Shown: positions 44,931-54,623, counted from the first letter of the stretch. The stretch: DNA of 54,716 nucleotides from Saprospiraceae bacterium (GCA_027488135.1 JAIYCH010000150.1:1-54716), one strand, 5' to 3'. Program-made: numbers and translations. Notes: a model not told the origin generated them from the sequence alone.

Positions 44931-46379
44931 CTAACCCTTTTGCGTATTTTGAATCCTTAAAGTAGCTAATGCCGCAAAAATTAATAGTACGCCAGCAAAT
45001 AAAATAGCCTTACCTGGGTCATTATTTAAAAAGTTTTTTGATATAAAACCGAAGGTAAGCGTTTGAAAAATCATAGGAATAACAATCATCATATTGATGA
45101 TACCCATATAAACACCATACCTCTCCTTTGGAATATCATTTACTACAAGTAAATAAGGAACACCCATCATGCTGGCCCAAGCGACCCCAAAACCAGTCAT
45201 GGGGGCGAAAAGCAGGTATTTGTTTTCAATAAACGGGAAAATTAACAGACCTCCGCCTGCCAACAACAAACAGATAAAGTGAACTTGCTTTGCCCCAAAC
45301 TTATTGGCTAATCCGACTAACCCAAAAGCCGATAAAAAAGTGACCACATTATACCAGCCGTTGACCAGTCCTGTCCAACCTACCGCCTCTTCATATAAAA
45401 CTTTATTTAAGGACGGAGAGGTTTTCCATACAGATTGAGCAATGCTTTTTGCTGCATTTTGCCAATAACAAAATAAAGCATACCACTGAAATAAATATAT
45501 TAACGCCAATTTCCACATCACAGGTGGCATAACGATAATAGCCTCAATGATTTCTAAGTTTTGAGCAAATACAACACGTAAAAATTTATTCTTTTCCGTT
45601 CTGTCAATGATATCCCGTAGTAATTTGGGATAAAATAAGGCAGGTATTAACAGTATAATCAGTATGACAAAGGCTAATAAAGTGGTTATAATGGATAGGA
45701 AAAATTGAACAACCGGGTGAGGCATGCCCTCATTTTTTCGCTTGATCCAGGCTATTTCTTCTTCAGAAGGTGGAATTTCAGGCGTTTTATACATACTCCA
45801 TGCAACAGAACCTATCGAACAAACTGTCCCTAAAAAGAAAGAGGCATACACCCAATTTGGTAAAGATCCTGAACGCCCTGGGATATATATCTGAAAAACA
45901 AAAAGAGAGATATTTGCCAAAGTAATACCCAAACCCGTAAAAAAACTCTGGGAAAGAAAGCCTGTACCATATTGTTCTTCGGGTAGTTTGTCTGCAATAA
46001 AAGCCCTGTATGGTTCCATCGCAGTATTATTGGCGGCATCTAAGACCCATAATAAACCCGCAGCCATCCATAAAGTACTGCTGAACGGATAAATAAATAA
46101 ACAAATACTACAAAATATCGCGCCTATAAAAAAATAAGGCTTCCTCCGTCCATATTTGGGATGCCAGGTTTTATCACTCAAGGCACCAATAATCGGCTGA
46201 ATTAATAATCCTGTCATTGGACCGGCTAGGTTTAATAGCGGAATCTGGTCGGGTTGTGCACCCAACATATCATATATTGGATTTACAGCACTTTGCTGAA
46301 GGCCAAAACTGTATTGAATACCAAAAAAACCAACGTTCATGTTGATTATTTGGGAGAAAGATAATCTGGGTTTAGTCAT
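44931..46379 (-). CDS. MFS transporter, GPH/SLC45 sugar-transporter type
   Basis: This 482-residue protein has about 12 hydrophobic segments. The early MFS motif is GALSDKTWHPKYGRRKPYF, typical of the SLC45 and GPH symporters that carry sugars with a cation. A cytoplasmic loop of about 60 residues (TPEIPPSEEEIAWIKRKN) separates the halves. It follows the LOG gene at a 12-bp gap, so both are co-transcribed. The substrate is not clear, although disaccharides are typical. Confidence 0.9.
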   Translation of the reverse strand: MTKPRLSFSQIINMNVGFFGIQYSFGLQQSAVNPIYDMLGAQPDQIPLLNLAGPMTGLLIQPIIGALSDKTWHPKYGRRKPYFFIGAIFCSICLFIYPFSSTLWMAAGLLWVLDAANNTAMEPYRAFIADKLPEEQYGTGFLSQSFFTGLGITLANISLFVFQIYIPGRSGSLPNWVYASFFLGTVCSIGSVAWSMYKTPEIPPSEEEIAWIKRKNEGMPHPVVQFFLSIITTLLAFVILIILLIPALFYPKLLRDIIDRTEKNKFLRVVFAQNLEIIEAIIVMPPVMWKLALIYLFQWYALFCYWQNAAKSIAQSVWKTSPSLNKVLYEEAVGWTGLVNGWYNVVTFLSAFGLVGLANKFGAKQVHFICLLLAGGGLLIFPFIENKYLLFAPMTGFGVAWASMMGVPYLLVVNDIPKERYGVYMGIINMMIVIPMIFQTLTFGFISKNFLNNDPGKAILFAGVLLIFAALATLRIQNTQKG

Positions 46380-46391
46380 TTTTCTTCAGGT

Positions 46392-46967
46392 TTAAACAGC
46401 TGCAAAAGAAATGGCATTTTCATCCCATTCCATAGATTGATTGATTGCGGACATTACTTCCTCAGGTTGATGCACAAAGGTCCACATTTCAGCATGCATA
46501 GGTCTTAAAAACTTTTCTTCAACACATCGTTCAAGCATCTGTATCAGTGGGTCGTAGTAACCATTTGTATTTAAAATAATAATGGGCTTCGTAAATTGAC
46601 CCAATCTCTTCAATGTAATAGCCTCTAATAATTCCTCCAATGTTCCGGTTCCTCCTGGAAGCGCTATCAATGCATCAATATTTTCAAGAAATTTTGCCTT
46701 TCGCTCGTGCATTGTTTTCGTGAATTCTATATCCGTTACGCTTTTATGAGCCCATTCTACCTCATTCATAAATTGAGGCATAATTCCTTTTATTTGTCCG
46801 CCCTGCGCTAAAACGGTATCCGCAAGTTTTCCCATTAATCCGTGACCACCTCCCCCATAAATTACCTGAACCTTTGAATTTACTAAGATCTTTGCCAATC
46901 TTTCGGTTGCATCAAAATAAACCTCATCGATTTTAGAGCTCGATGCACAGTAAATACATATTCGCAT
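46392..46967 (-). CDS. LOG-family (TIGR00730) nucleoside 5'-monophosphate phosphoribohydrolase
   Basis: This 191-residue protein has the Rossmann-like fold with YGGGGHGLMGKLAD, the MHERK site (86-90) and the LOG motif PGGTGTLEE (104-112). Relatives hydrolyse AMP or cytokinin riboside monophosphates to free the base. It is cytoplasmic. It is the first gene of an operon with the MFS transporter. The substrate of this copy is unknown. Confidence 0.93.
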   Translation of the reverse strand: MRICIYCASSSKIDEVYFDATERLAKILVNSKVQVIYGGGGHGLMGKLADTVLAQGGQIKGIMPQFMNEVEWAHKSVTDIEFTKTMHERKAKFLENIDALIALPGGTGTLEELLEAITLKRLGQFTKPIIILNTNGYYDPLIQMLERCVEEKFLRPMHAEMWTFVHQPEEVMSAINQSMEWDENAISFAAV

Positions 46968-47100
46968 TTTATTGAAATTTTAATGTGACAAAATAACTTT
47001 TTTGTCGCAGCATTTAATTCATTTATCCATTTTATTTTTCGAACATGGGAACTAAACTCTTTTGACCCTTTCAGGTTACTATAAGTTCACAACTTTAATA

Positions 47101-49482
47101 ATGGTTAAATTCCTATCCTTTTCATTCTTCGTCTTCTTGATGTTCTTTCAATTGGACGCTCAATCTTTAAAATTCGTAGTTAAAGATAAAAGCAAAGAAC
47201 CACTTATTGGCGCCACTGTACAGATCATTAGGGCAAACGATTCCTTAACCCTGAACGATGTCACGGATATTAATGGGATAGCCCAGTTTCCGAAAATGAG
47301 TCCAGGTATTTATACCATATATGCTAATTATATCGGGTTTAAAGAAAATATTTCGAATATAAGGGTAGAAAAAAATGCATATAATCTGGATATTATTTTA
47401 GAAGAATCAGCCTTAGATCTCGGTGAAGTTACTATCGTAGCTAAACGTCCGCTAATTACTCAGGAAGATGATAAGATGATTATCGATCCTGAACCTTTAG
47501 CAGAAAGTAGTATGAGTACTTTAGAGGTCCTTGAAAAAACACCCGGCCTTTTTGTCGATCAGGACGGGAATATTTTTTTGAATAGTGCCAGTCCTGCTAT
47601 TGTTTACATAAATGGGAGAGAACAGAAAATGAGCGCTCAGGATATTGCCTCCATTTTGAGGAGCTTACCCCCAGCAAGTATTCTTAAAATTGAGGTATTG
47701 AGAACGCCTTCCGCAAAATTTGATGCCGCAAGTTCAGGGGGTATTGTAAATGTTGTGTTAAAAAAAGGAGTTAAAATTGGCCAGAATGGTTCCATAAATT
47801 CTTCTATGAATCAAGGTGTTTATGGAAATCAATCCATTGGCTTTAATCTCAATAATGGAGGCGAAAATCAGGCTTCTTACCTAAATTTAAATTATCTTAA
47901 AAGAGATGGACTAGATGAACTGAATTCATCGAGGAATGGCACTTTAGGCTCCATGATTAAACAAAATGCTAAAACACGAACGCCTGGCTCTCAAGGATTT
48001 ATTGGCTTTGGACTTAATAGGGATATAAAAAAACAATGGAATTTTAGTGCCGATACAAGAATTAACTTAAATACAAGTGAGTCTGCTGCAGAAAATTTAA
48101 CACGCATTCAATCCGTTGAAAATCAAATTCTTTCAGAAAATCTAAATTCAATAGATAACGAAAACCGTTTTACAGGCCTAAATCAAGACCTTGGTTTAAA
48201 TTTTAAAAATGATAGCACAAAATTAGAATGGGATACAAAAATTAGCTTGACTTACAGTCATAACAATGCAGTTCAATTCTATAATTCTATGTTTTCATCT
48301 CCCATTGTCAAAATTATTGAGGGAAATGGTGATGCCGTTCAAAAAAGAAAATTTCTTCTCGCTCAAAGTGATCTTACCCTCAATTTACCTTTGTCGATAA
48401 AAATGGAGTCGGGTTTTAAAGGTACTTTTCAAAATTTTGAAAGCCAGGCAGATTATTTTATTAATGTAAATAATGTAAGTAAAGTTGACCCAATAAGAAC
48501 AAATGCTTTTAAATATACAGAAAATATTACGTCGGCTTATGTTCAATTTTCAAAATCTTTACCAGGAAACATTAGATTAAAATCAGGAGTAAGAGCAGAA
48601 AATACCTTTATGAACGGGGAACAGAAAATTCCTTATGATACAAGTTTTCTAATTCAACGATTGGATTTCTTTCCCTATTTATATGTTAGTAAACCTATTT
48701 TTAAAATAGCCAATTATGAATTAAATGCATTCTTAATTTATAGAAGAACGCTTAATAGACCCGATTACCAAAATTTGAACCCAGCTATAAGATATATAGA
48801 TGAATATCTTTACGAAACAGGGAATCCTTCTTTAACACCTCAGTTTACAGACAATATAGAGGCAAATATTAGCTTTGATAATATGCCTATATTTGCCGTC
48901 GGCAGAAATTATATTTCTGATATTTTTTCGAATGTAGTGTATCAGGATAAAATCAATAGTAATATTTTGGTTCGTACTTTTGATAATGTTGGAAAAAACA
49001 GAGAAACCTATTTTAGACTCATTGCGGCAATTCCACCTGGGGGAAAATATTTTTTTGTTTTAGGCACACAGTATAATCTAAGTGAATATGATGGGGTTTA
49101 TGAAAATAAGCCACTGACTTTCAGCAGAGGAAGCTGGCGCTTTTTTACTTTTCATCAGATAAAGTTATTTAAAGAAACAAAAATAAATATTAACGGCTTC
49201 ATGCTACTTCGCGGTCTTCAGAATTTCTACGAATTAGAAACTTTTGGTCAGCTCAATATTAGTATCAATCAATCTTTTTTAAATAAAAAATTAGTTGTTT
49301 CTCTTAACGCAAATGATATTTTCAGAACCATGGTTACCCAATTTAGCCTCCAACAAGGAAATGTTTTTACTCAAGGGGATAGATACGGGGATAATCGCAG
49401 GATTGGTTTAAATGTAAGATATGCTTTTGGTATTCAGAAAAAAGAAACAAGACAGGGCATAATTCCAAATGATTTTGATTAG
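47101..49482 (+). CDS. TonB-dependent-receptor-like outer-membrane beta-barrel protein
   Basis: From the ATG at 47101 (a TTG at 47062 would extend it by 13 residues) the 793-residue protein has a signal peptide ending LDAQS, a carboxypeptidase-regulatory-like domain at about 22-100 (EPLIGATVQIIRANDS), a plug domain with TLEVLEKTPGLFVDQDGNIF and IEVLRTPSAKFD, then the OMP_b-brl_3-type barrel. It lacks the SusC signature and partner. The gene may sense or import small ligands. The downstream rhodanese lipoprotein starts 28 bp later. Confidence 0.88.
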   Translation: MVKFLSFSFFVFLMFFQLDAQSLKFVVKDKSKEPLIGATVQIIRANDSLTLNDVTDINGIAQFPKMSPGIYTIYANYIGFKENISNIRVEKNAYNLDIILEESALDLGEVTIVAKRPLITQEDDKMIIDPEPLAESSMSTLEVLEKTPGLFVDQDGNIFLNSASPAIVYINGREQKMSAQDIASILRSLPPASILKIEVLRTPSAKFDAASSGGIVNVVLKKGVKIGQNGSINSSMNQGVYGNQSIGFNLNNGGENQASYLNLNYLKRDGLDELNSSRNGTLGSMIKQNAKTRTPGSQGFIGFGLNRDIKKQWNFSADTRINLNTSESAAENLTRIQSVENQILSENLNSIDNENRFTGLNQDLGLNFKNDSTKLEWDTKISLTYSHNNAVQFYNSMFSSPIVKIIEGNGDAVQKRKFLLAQSDLTLNLPLSIKMESGFKGTFQNFESQADYFINVNNVSKVDPIRTNAFKYTENITSAYVQFSKSLPGNIRLKSGVRAENTFMNGEQKIPYDTSFLIQRLDFFPYLYVSKPIFKIANYELNAFLIYRRTLNRPDYQNLNPAIRYIDEYLYETGNPSLTPQFTDNIEANISFDNMPIFAVGRNYISDIFSNVVYQDKINSNILVRTFDNVGKNRETYFRLIAAIPPGGKYFFVLGTQYNLSEYDGVYENKPLTFSRGSWRFFTFHQIKLFKETKININGFMLLRGLQNFYELETFGQLNISINQSFLNKKLVVSLNANDIFRTMVTQFSLQQGNVFTQGDRYGDNRRIGLNVRYAFGIQKKETRQGIIPNDFD

Positions 49483-49510
49483 TTTTAATTTTTCTAACAA
49501 AAAACTAGGT

Positions 49511-49906
49511 ATGACAAGAATCTTATCGTTGATTTTAATTGTTGTCAGTTCATTATCGAGCTGTCAACATAAGTTAAGTTCTGCATCAAAGGTTTCAGTA
49601 AACGGAGTGGTTAAAAAAGAGGTTTTCAAAGAAATCATTGGTTTGGGTAAAGTACAGTTGGTGGATGTAAGAACACCTGAAGAATTCTTAGCCGGGCATA
49701 TTGACAAAGCAAAAAACATTAATTTTAATGACCCCAGTTTCAAACAAATTATAGCTGCATCTTTAAAAAAAAATAAGCCAGTAGCTATTTATTGTAGGTC
49801 AGGGCGCAGAAGTGCCTCTGCCTTGATAATTTTGAAGGAAATGGGTTTTAAAGACATTTACGATTTGGAGGGAGGTTTCCTGAACTGGCAAGCTGTTCCC
49901 AAATAA
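49511..49906 (+). CDS. Rhodanese-like lipoprotein
   Basis: From the ATG at 49511 this 131-residue protein has a lipoprotein signal (lipobox SLSSC, Cys18); the alternative start at 49469 would put 14 residues before it. The rhodanese domain has DVRTPEEFLAGHIDKAKNI and the active loop YCRSGRRS with Cys95. It moves sulfur or handles thiols in the periplasm. It lies between the barrel gene and the carotenoid operon. Confidence 0.9.
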   Translation: MTRILSLILIVVSSLSSCQHKLSSASKVSVNGVVKKEVFKEIIGLGKVQLVDVRTPEEFLAGHIDKAKNINFNDPSFKQIIAASLKKNKPVAIYCRSGRRSASALIILKEMGFKDIYDLEGGFLNWQAVPK

Positions 49907-49960
49907 TCCCTAAAGTTTAAACATTCATCTTTCTTTTCTGTTAAAAACAAAAAGAAAAAA

Positions 49961-51427
49961 TTGAAAAAAGTAGTTGTCATTGGTTCGGGTTTCTCAGGGT
50001 TAGCAGCAGCTTGTTTTTTAGCCAAAGCTGGCTTTGATGTGACAGTTTTAGAAAAAAATAGCTCTCCAGGTGGGAGGGCACGTAAGTTTGAAGAAAATGG
50101 ATTCGTCTTTGATATGGGCCCCAGCTGGTATTGGATGCCTGATGTTTTTGATCGTTTTTTTGCGCAATTTGGAAAAAAAACATCCGATTACTATGAATTA
50201 GTTCGACTTGATCCATCTTATAGGGTGTTTTTTGGAAAAGATGATTTTGTTGATCTCCCTACAGATAAAAAAGCGCAAGAGGAATTATTTGAGTCTTACG
50301 AAAAGGGAAGTAAATATTCACTCAGGAAGTTTCTGAAAGAGGCAAAATATAAATATGATGTTGGAATAAGTGAATTTGTTTTCAAACCCAGCCATGGAAT
50401 CATGGAGTTTGCGGAACTTCGCCTGCTTGTAAGTGCATTTAAACTGCAGATTTTTCAATCTATGGCGAAACATGTAAGAAAATTATTCAAGCATCCCAAA
50501 TTATTGAAAATACTGGAGTTCCCCGTCTTATTTTTAGGTGCAACACCTCAAAATACGCCCGCGCTTTATAGTTTAATGAATTACGCCGATATGAGGCTGG
50601 GTACCTGGTATCCTAAAAAAGGGATGTTTGAAGTCATAAAAGCAATGGTGTCTCTTGCAGAGGAGTTGGGCGTAAAGTTTAAATATGACCATGAGGTCAC
50701 CAATATACAGGTAGTTCAGGGTGTAGCCCAAAAAGTGGTTACTAAAACAGAGATTTTCGATGCTGATATTGTAGTTGGAAGCGCCGATTATCAACATTTG
50801 GATCAACAAGTCCTTGAAAAAAAATATAGTAACTACACTGAAAAATATTGGGAATCCAGAGTTATGGCTCCTTCTTCTTTGTTATTTTATATCGGTGTGA
50901 ATAAGAGAGTAAGTAACCTCTTACATCATAATCTATTTTTTGATGAGGACTTTAATCAACATGCTATCGATATTTATGATCACCCTGCCTGGCCTGAAAA
51001 ACCACTTTTTTATGTCTCTGTCCCTTCTTTAACCGATGATACATTAGCTCCGGTAGGGTACGAAAATTTATTTATTCTCATACCTTTAGCTCCAGGCTTA
51101 GATGATAATGACGAAAAAAGAGCGTTTTATTTTGATTTGGTTATGAATCGTTTGGAAAAATTAACCGGGCAGGATATAAATAAACATATTATCTTTAAGC
51201 GTTCTTATGCTCATCGGGATTTTATTACCGATTATCATGCTTTTAAAGGAAATGCTTACGGCTTAGCTAATACCTTGTTGCAGACAGCCTTTTTAAAGCC
51301 CAAACTTAGGAACAAGAATATTTCAAATTTCTTTTTTACAGGTCAATTAACTACTCCGGGGCCAGGTGTGCCACCATCCTTGATCTCAGGTGAAGTTGTA
51401 GCAAAGGAAATTGTCAAATTGTTTTAA
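49961..51427 (+). CDS. crtI: Phytoene desaturase
   Basis: This 488-residue protein starts at a TTG, with the natural beginning MKKVVVIGSGFSGLAAACFL, a Rossmann FAD site (GSGFSGL at 8-14). The next block has EKNSSPGGRARKFEENGF and MGPSWYWMPDVF. The C-terminal carotenoid-oxidoreductase signature GQLTTPGPGVPPSLISG is complete. CrtI makes lycopene from phytoene in four steps. It opens the operon crtI-crtB-cruF-crtY. Confidence 0.96.
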   Translation: MKKVVVIGSGFSGLAAACFLAKAGFDVTVLEKNSSPGGRARKFEENGFVFDMGPSWYWMPDVFDRFFAQFGKKTSDYYELVRLDPSYRVFFGKDDFVDLPTDKKAQEELFESYEKGSKYSLRKFLKEAKYKYDVGISEFVFKPSHGIMEFAELRLLVSAFKLQIFQSMAKHVRKLFKHPKLLKILEFPVLFLGATPQNTPALYSLMNYADMRLGTWYPKKGMFEVIKAMVSLAEELGVKFKYDHEVTNIQVVQGVAQKVVTKTEIFDADIVVGSADYQHLDQQVLEKKYSNYTEKYWESRVMAPSSLLFYIGVNKRVSNLLHHNLFFDEDFNQHAIDIYDHPAWPEKPLFYVSVPSLTDDTLAPVGYENLFILIPLAPGLDDNDEKRAFYFDLVMNRLEKLTGQDINKHIIFKRSYAHRDFITDYHAFKGNAYGLANTLLQTAFLKPKLRNKNISNFFFTGQLTTPGPGVPPSLISGEVVAKEIVKLF

Positions 51428-51452
51428 TTTTAGCTCTCTAAATATTCATCCT

Positions 51453-52289
51453 ATGTTATCCCTTTACAATCAAACTTGCTTGGAATGTAGTAGCCTCATA
51501 ACAAGACGATACAGTACTTCTTTTTCAATGGGTATAAGGGTTTTTGATAAAAAATACCGGTCACCTATTTACGCAATTTATGGATTTGTTCGTTTTGCCG
51601 ATGAAATCGTGGATACTTTTCATGATTTTCCTAAAAAGGAACTGTTGGATAAATTTAGAAGGGATACTTTTGAGGCCATTGAGTCAGGTATAAGTTTGAA
51701 TCCTGTTCTTCATTCTTTTCAAAATGTGGTTAATAAATACAATATTGAAAAGGAATTAATCGATGCCTTTTTGGATAGTATGGAAATGGACTTGAATTTG
51801 AATGCTTACGAAGACAATCTCTATCAAAAATATATATACGGATCTGCCGAAGTTGTTGGATTAATGTGTTTGCGTGTATTTGTGAATGGTGACGACAGTA
51901 TGTATAAACATTTATACGCTTCAGCCCGAAGTTTAGGCTCGGCTTTTCAAAAAATTAATTTTTTAAGAGATATTAAAAGTGATTTTGATGAAAGGGGGAG
52001 AGTATATTTTCCTGGGGTGGATTTTCGTAGTTTTAGTCTTGGAGATAAATTACAGATAGAGTCTGATATAAAAAAGGATTTCGATGATGCTCTGTTAGGT
52101 ATTACCCAATTACCTCAAGGCGTGCGTTTCGGAGTGTATTTAGCTTACAAATACTACACAAAACTTTTTCAAAAAATTAAATCTGCCTCCCCAACTAAGG
52201 TTAAAGAAGAAAGAATAAGGGTAAAGGACAGTCGTAAAGTAGTACTTATATTCAGTTCTGCCTTCAGACTCCGATTCAACTTATTCTAA
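51453..52289 (+). CDS. crtB: Phytoene synthase
   Basis: From the ATG at 51453, 25 bp after crtI, this 278-residue protein has the squalene/phytoene synthase fold. The first Asp-rich site is DEIVD (50-54) and the second is LRDIKSDFDE with Asp173 and Asp177. It joins two GGPP into phytoene. A TTG at 51411 inside the crtI end could also start it, but it would add a segment not seen in the family. Confidence 0.95.
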   Translation: MLSLYNQTCLECSSLITRRYSTSFSMGIRVFDKKYRSPIYAIYGFVRFADEIVDTFHDFPKKELLDKFRRDTFEAIESGISLNPVLHSFQNVVNKYNIEKELIDAFLDSMEMDLNLNAYEDNLYQKYIYGSAEVVGLMCLRVFVNGDDSMYKHLYASARSLGSAFQKINFLRDIKSDFDERGRVYFPGVDFRSFSLGDKLQIESDIKKDFDDALLGITQLPQGVRFGVYLAYKYYTKLFQKIKSASPTKVKEERIRVKDSRKVVLIFSSAFRLRFNLF

Positions 52290-52302
52290 AATAACCTTAT
52301 TC

Positions 52303-52971
52303 ATGGGCTCTCTCTTTAAATGGTTTCAAAGTCTGAATGTTCCAAAAGGCGTTGGTGTAATTTTATTTTTTTATGCGTCAGGTATTATAGCTCATAGTTT
52401 ACCCCAATTAAGAGTAATTGCATTTTCAATGACCGATTTATTTCTTTTTGGGATGAATACCTATTTATTAATAGATATATTAAATAACAATAAAGGTAAA
52501 ACCCTCTTTTTATGGATTATTCCCGTCTATTTTTTCACCTTCTCTATGGAGGCAATAGGTGTAGCAACGGGAAAAATATTTGGTTCATACCATTATGGAA
52601 GTAATATGCATTTAAAGGTTTTGGGAGTGCCACTCGTTATAGCTTTCAATTGGTTGGTTTTAGCTTTGGCTATAAATAGCCTTTCCCTTAAGTTTTTTTC
52701 AAATAAGTGGTTACTTTCTATTTTTTCGGGTATTTTAATTGCTTGTTATGATTATTTTATTGAGCCTGTGGCTATAAACCTGAATTATTGGAAATGGGAA
52801 GCCAATGTGGTGCCCATCCAGAATTATGTGGCTTGGTGTATCATTGGATTTTTTGTGTCGTATCCGCTTCATGCATTTAAATTAAAATTTCAGTCACCTT
52901 TATTGTTACCCTACTTGTTTATACAATGGATTTATTTCAATGCATTAGTGTTGTTGAATATAAAATTCTAA
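52303..52971 (+). CDS. cruF: Carotenoid biosynthesis membrane protein, CruF-type 1',2'-hydratase
   Basis: This 222-residue protein has six to seven membrane helices and the Carot_biosynth (DUF422) patterns: the EAIGVATGKIFGSYHYG block, then GVPLVIAFNWLV and YDYFIEPVAINLNYWKW. CruF adds water to the psi-end of gamma-carotene or lycopene to give a 1'-hydroxyl. It lies 13 bp after crtB and 9 bp before the cyclase gene. The symbol is based on family membership. Confidence 0.85.
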   Translation: MGSLFKWFQSLNVPKGVGVILFFYASGIIAHSLPQLRVIAFSMTDLFLFGMNTYLLIDILNNNKGKTLFLWIIPVYFFTFSMEAIGVATGKIFGSYHYGSNMHLKVLGVPLVIAFNWLVLALAINSLSLKFFSNKWLLSIFSGILIACYDYFIEPVAINLNYWKWEANVVPIQNYVAWCIIGFFVSYPLHAFKLKFQSPLLLPYLFIQWIYFNALVLLNIKF

Positions 52972-52980
52972 ATTCAAATT

Positions 52981-54144
52981 ATGGTTAAAGCAGATATTAT
53001 TATAGCCGGCGGAGGTGCATCAGGTCTAAGCCTTGCTTGTCGTTTGGCAGAATCGTTTGAATTAAAGGACAAAAGTATAATAATCATAGATAAGGATACA
53101 AAAAGCACTAATGATAGAACATGGTGTTTTTGGGAAAAGGATGAAAGTTACTTTGAAAGTATTATTTTCCACAAGTGGCAAAATCTTCGAATAGATGGTG
53201 AGGGAGAAGTACTTACCAGAAATATTAAGCCATATAGTTATAAGATGTTGCGCGCGCAAGATTTCTATCAGTTTGCGAAGGATAAGCTTGGGAATAAAAA
53301 AAATATAAAATGGTTTCATGCTGACATTACAAAAATATACACAGAAAATAATGTCGCTCACGTTGTTACTAATGAGGGTGAATTTACGGCGGCATGGTGT
53401 TTTAGCAGTATTCCACATCAGAAAATAGATAAAATAAATAACCTGTATCTTGATCAGCACTTTAAAGGTTGGTTTATTAAAACCAAGAAACCAACTTTCA
53501 ATGCGAAGGAGGCTCATTTTATGGATTTCAGAACGCCTCAAAATGATGAAACAAGATTTTTATATGTTCTACCTTATAATGAAAATGAAGCATTAGTTGA
53601 AATTGCCGTGTTTTCTAGAATACATCTGTCGGAAAATCAATATCAGTCTATAATTGAGGTTTATTTAGAGAATCATTGGAATCTAAAAAGAGAGGACTAT
53701 GTTATAAACCACGAAGAGACCGGAAATATACCTATGACAGATGCTTCTTTTAAAGAAGTGGAAGGTCGTACCATATATATAGGTATGGCGGGTGGCGATA
53801 CAAGGTCTTCAACAGGATTCACATTTATGAATATTCAAAGAAGAGTTGAAAGAATAGTAAAAGCACTAGAAATAGGTGAAAATCCTGGGAATTCATTGCG
53901 TTTTAATCGTTTTCATTGGTATGACAAAGTTCTTTTAAGAGTGTTAGAAGAAAAGACCTATCCGGGAGAACAATTATTTATGCGTTTATTTAGGAGAAAT
54001 CCTATACAGAGAATTTTGGCTTTCTTACAAGGTGAAAGTGGTATATTAATGGAAATCAAGGTGATGCAAACAGCGCCCTTAAAGGAGTTCATCAGTGGTG
54101 CCATCAGCGTACTTATGCACTCAAAAATAAACAGAAAAGATTGA
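52981..54144 (+). CDS. crtY: Lycopene cyclase (CrtY/CrtL family)
   Basis: This 387-residue protein has an N-terminal FAD/NAD site GGGASGL (10-16), the lycopene-cyclase block NDRTWCFWE (44-52), and the C-terminal GMAGGDTRSSTGFTF near 268-282. It should cyclise the psi-ends of lycopene to beta-rings. Last gene of the operon, ending 171 bp before the first rRNA-type promoter. A weak hairpin (54183-54204) follows. Confidence 0.93.
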   Translation: MVKADIIIAGGGASGLSLACRLAESFELKDKSIIIIDKDTKSTNDRTWCFWEKDESYFESIIFHKWQNLRIDGEGEVLTRNIKPYSYKMLRAQDFYQFAKDKLGNKKNIKWFHADITKIYTENNVAHVVTNEGEFTAAWCFSSIPHQKIDKINNLYLDQHFKGWFIKTKKPTFNAKEAHFMDFRTPQNDETRFLYVLPYNENEALVEIAVFSRIHLSENQYQSIIEVYLENHWNLKREDYVINHEETGNIPMTDASFKEVEGRTIYIGMAGGDTRSSTGFTFMNIQRRVERIVKALEIGENPGNSLRFNRFHWYDKVLLRVLEEKTYPGEQLFMRLFRRNPIQRILAFLQGESGILMEIKVMQTAPLKEFISGAISVLMHSKINRKD

Positions 54145-54290
54145 AAAAAATATAATTTGGCATAACGCATAGATTCGAAAACTTAGCTACATAAACAAAG
54201 CTAAATCAACATAAAAAAGTGTGATTTAAGCTGTAAAAAGGAGGATAAATTTAAAGGTAAAATAAGGTTAAAAAATTAATAGTGAAGAGG

Positions 54291-54322
54291 GGTGTAAAAG
54301 CTAAATAAGTTTTCTATATTTG
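54291..54322 (+). promoter_or_regulatory. rRNA-type promoter P1
   Basis: TATATTTG at 54315-54322 matches the TAnnTTTG -7 element; the -33 region is weak. The sequence after it, CACTCCCGAAGCGAAAGAG, is repeated with small changes after P2. Confidence 0.6.
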
Positions 54323-54400
54323 CACTCCCGAAGCGAAAGAGTTACGGGAATAAGAGGAAGAGAAGAGAGGAAAAAGAAAATAAAAAAAGGTTAAAGTAAG

Positions 54401-54431
54401 TTTGTTTTTTAGGAATTAACTTTTACCTTTG
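54401..54431 (+). promoter_or_regulatory. rRNA-type promoter P2
   Basis: TTTG (54401-54404), a 19-bp spacer and TACCTTTG (54424-54431) form a full Bacteroidota promoter. The downstream GCAGCCCGA is shared with P3. Confidence 0.8.
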
Positions 54432-54510
54432 CAGCCCGAGACGAAAGAGTTTTGGGAAGAGAGGTGGATAGGAAAGAGGAAAAAGAAATTTTAAAAAAGG
54501 GTATAAAAAG

Positions 54511-54542
54511 TTTGGTTGTTAGGAATTAACTTTTTATCTTTG
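54511..54542 (+). promoter_or_regulatory. rRNA-type promoter P3
   Basis: TTTG (54511-54514), a 20-bp spacer and TATCTTTG (54535-54542) form a full Bacteroidota promoter. It shares AGGAATTAACTTTT and CTTTGCAGCCCGA with P2, 111 bp away. Confidence 0.8.
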
Positions 54543-54623
54543 CAGCCCGAAAGGAAATAAGAAAGAGAGACACCAACGGGTGTTTTGAGATAGGTTGAGA
54601 TTTGGTTGATGGTTCGAGGAGGA

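Noticed and set aside
53062-53541. Minus-strand frame of 159 codons
   Set aside because: It is antisense to the lycopene cyclase, whose motifs are intact; the product looks random.
54300-54560. Possible CRISPR-like or direct repeat array
   Set aside because: The repeat units are about 110 bp apart and centred on promoter boxes; they are tandem rRNA promoters.
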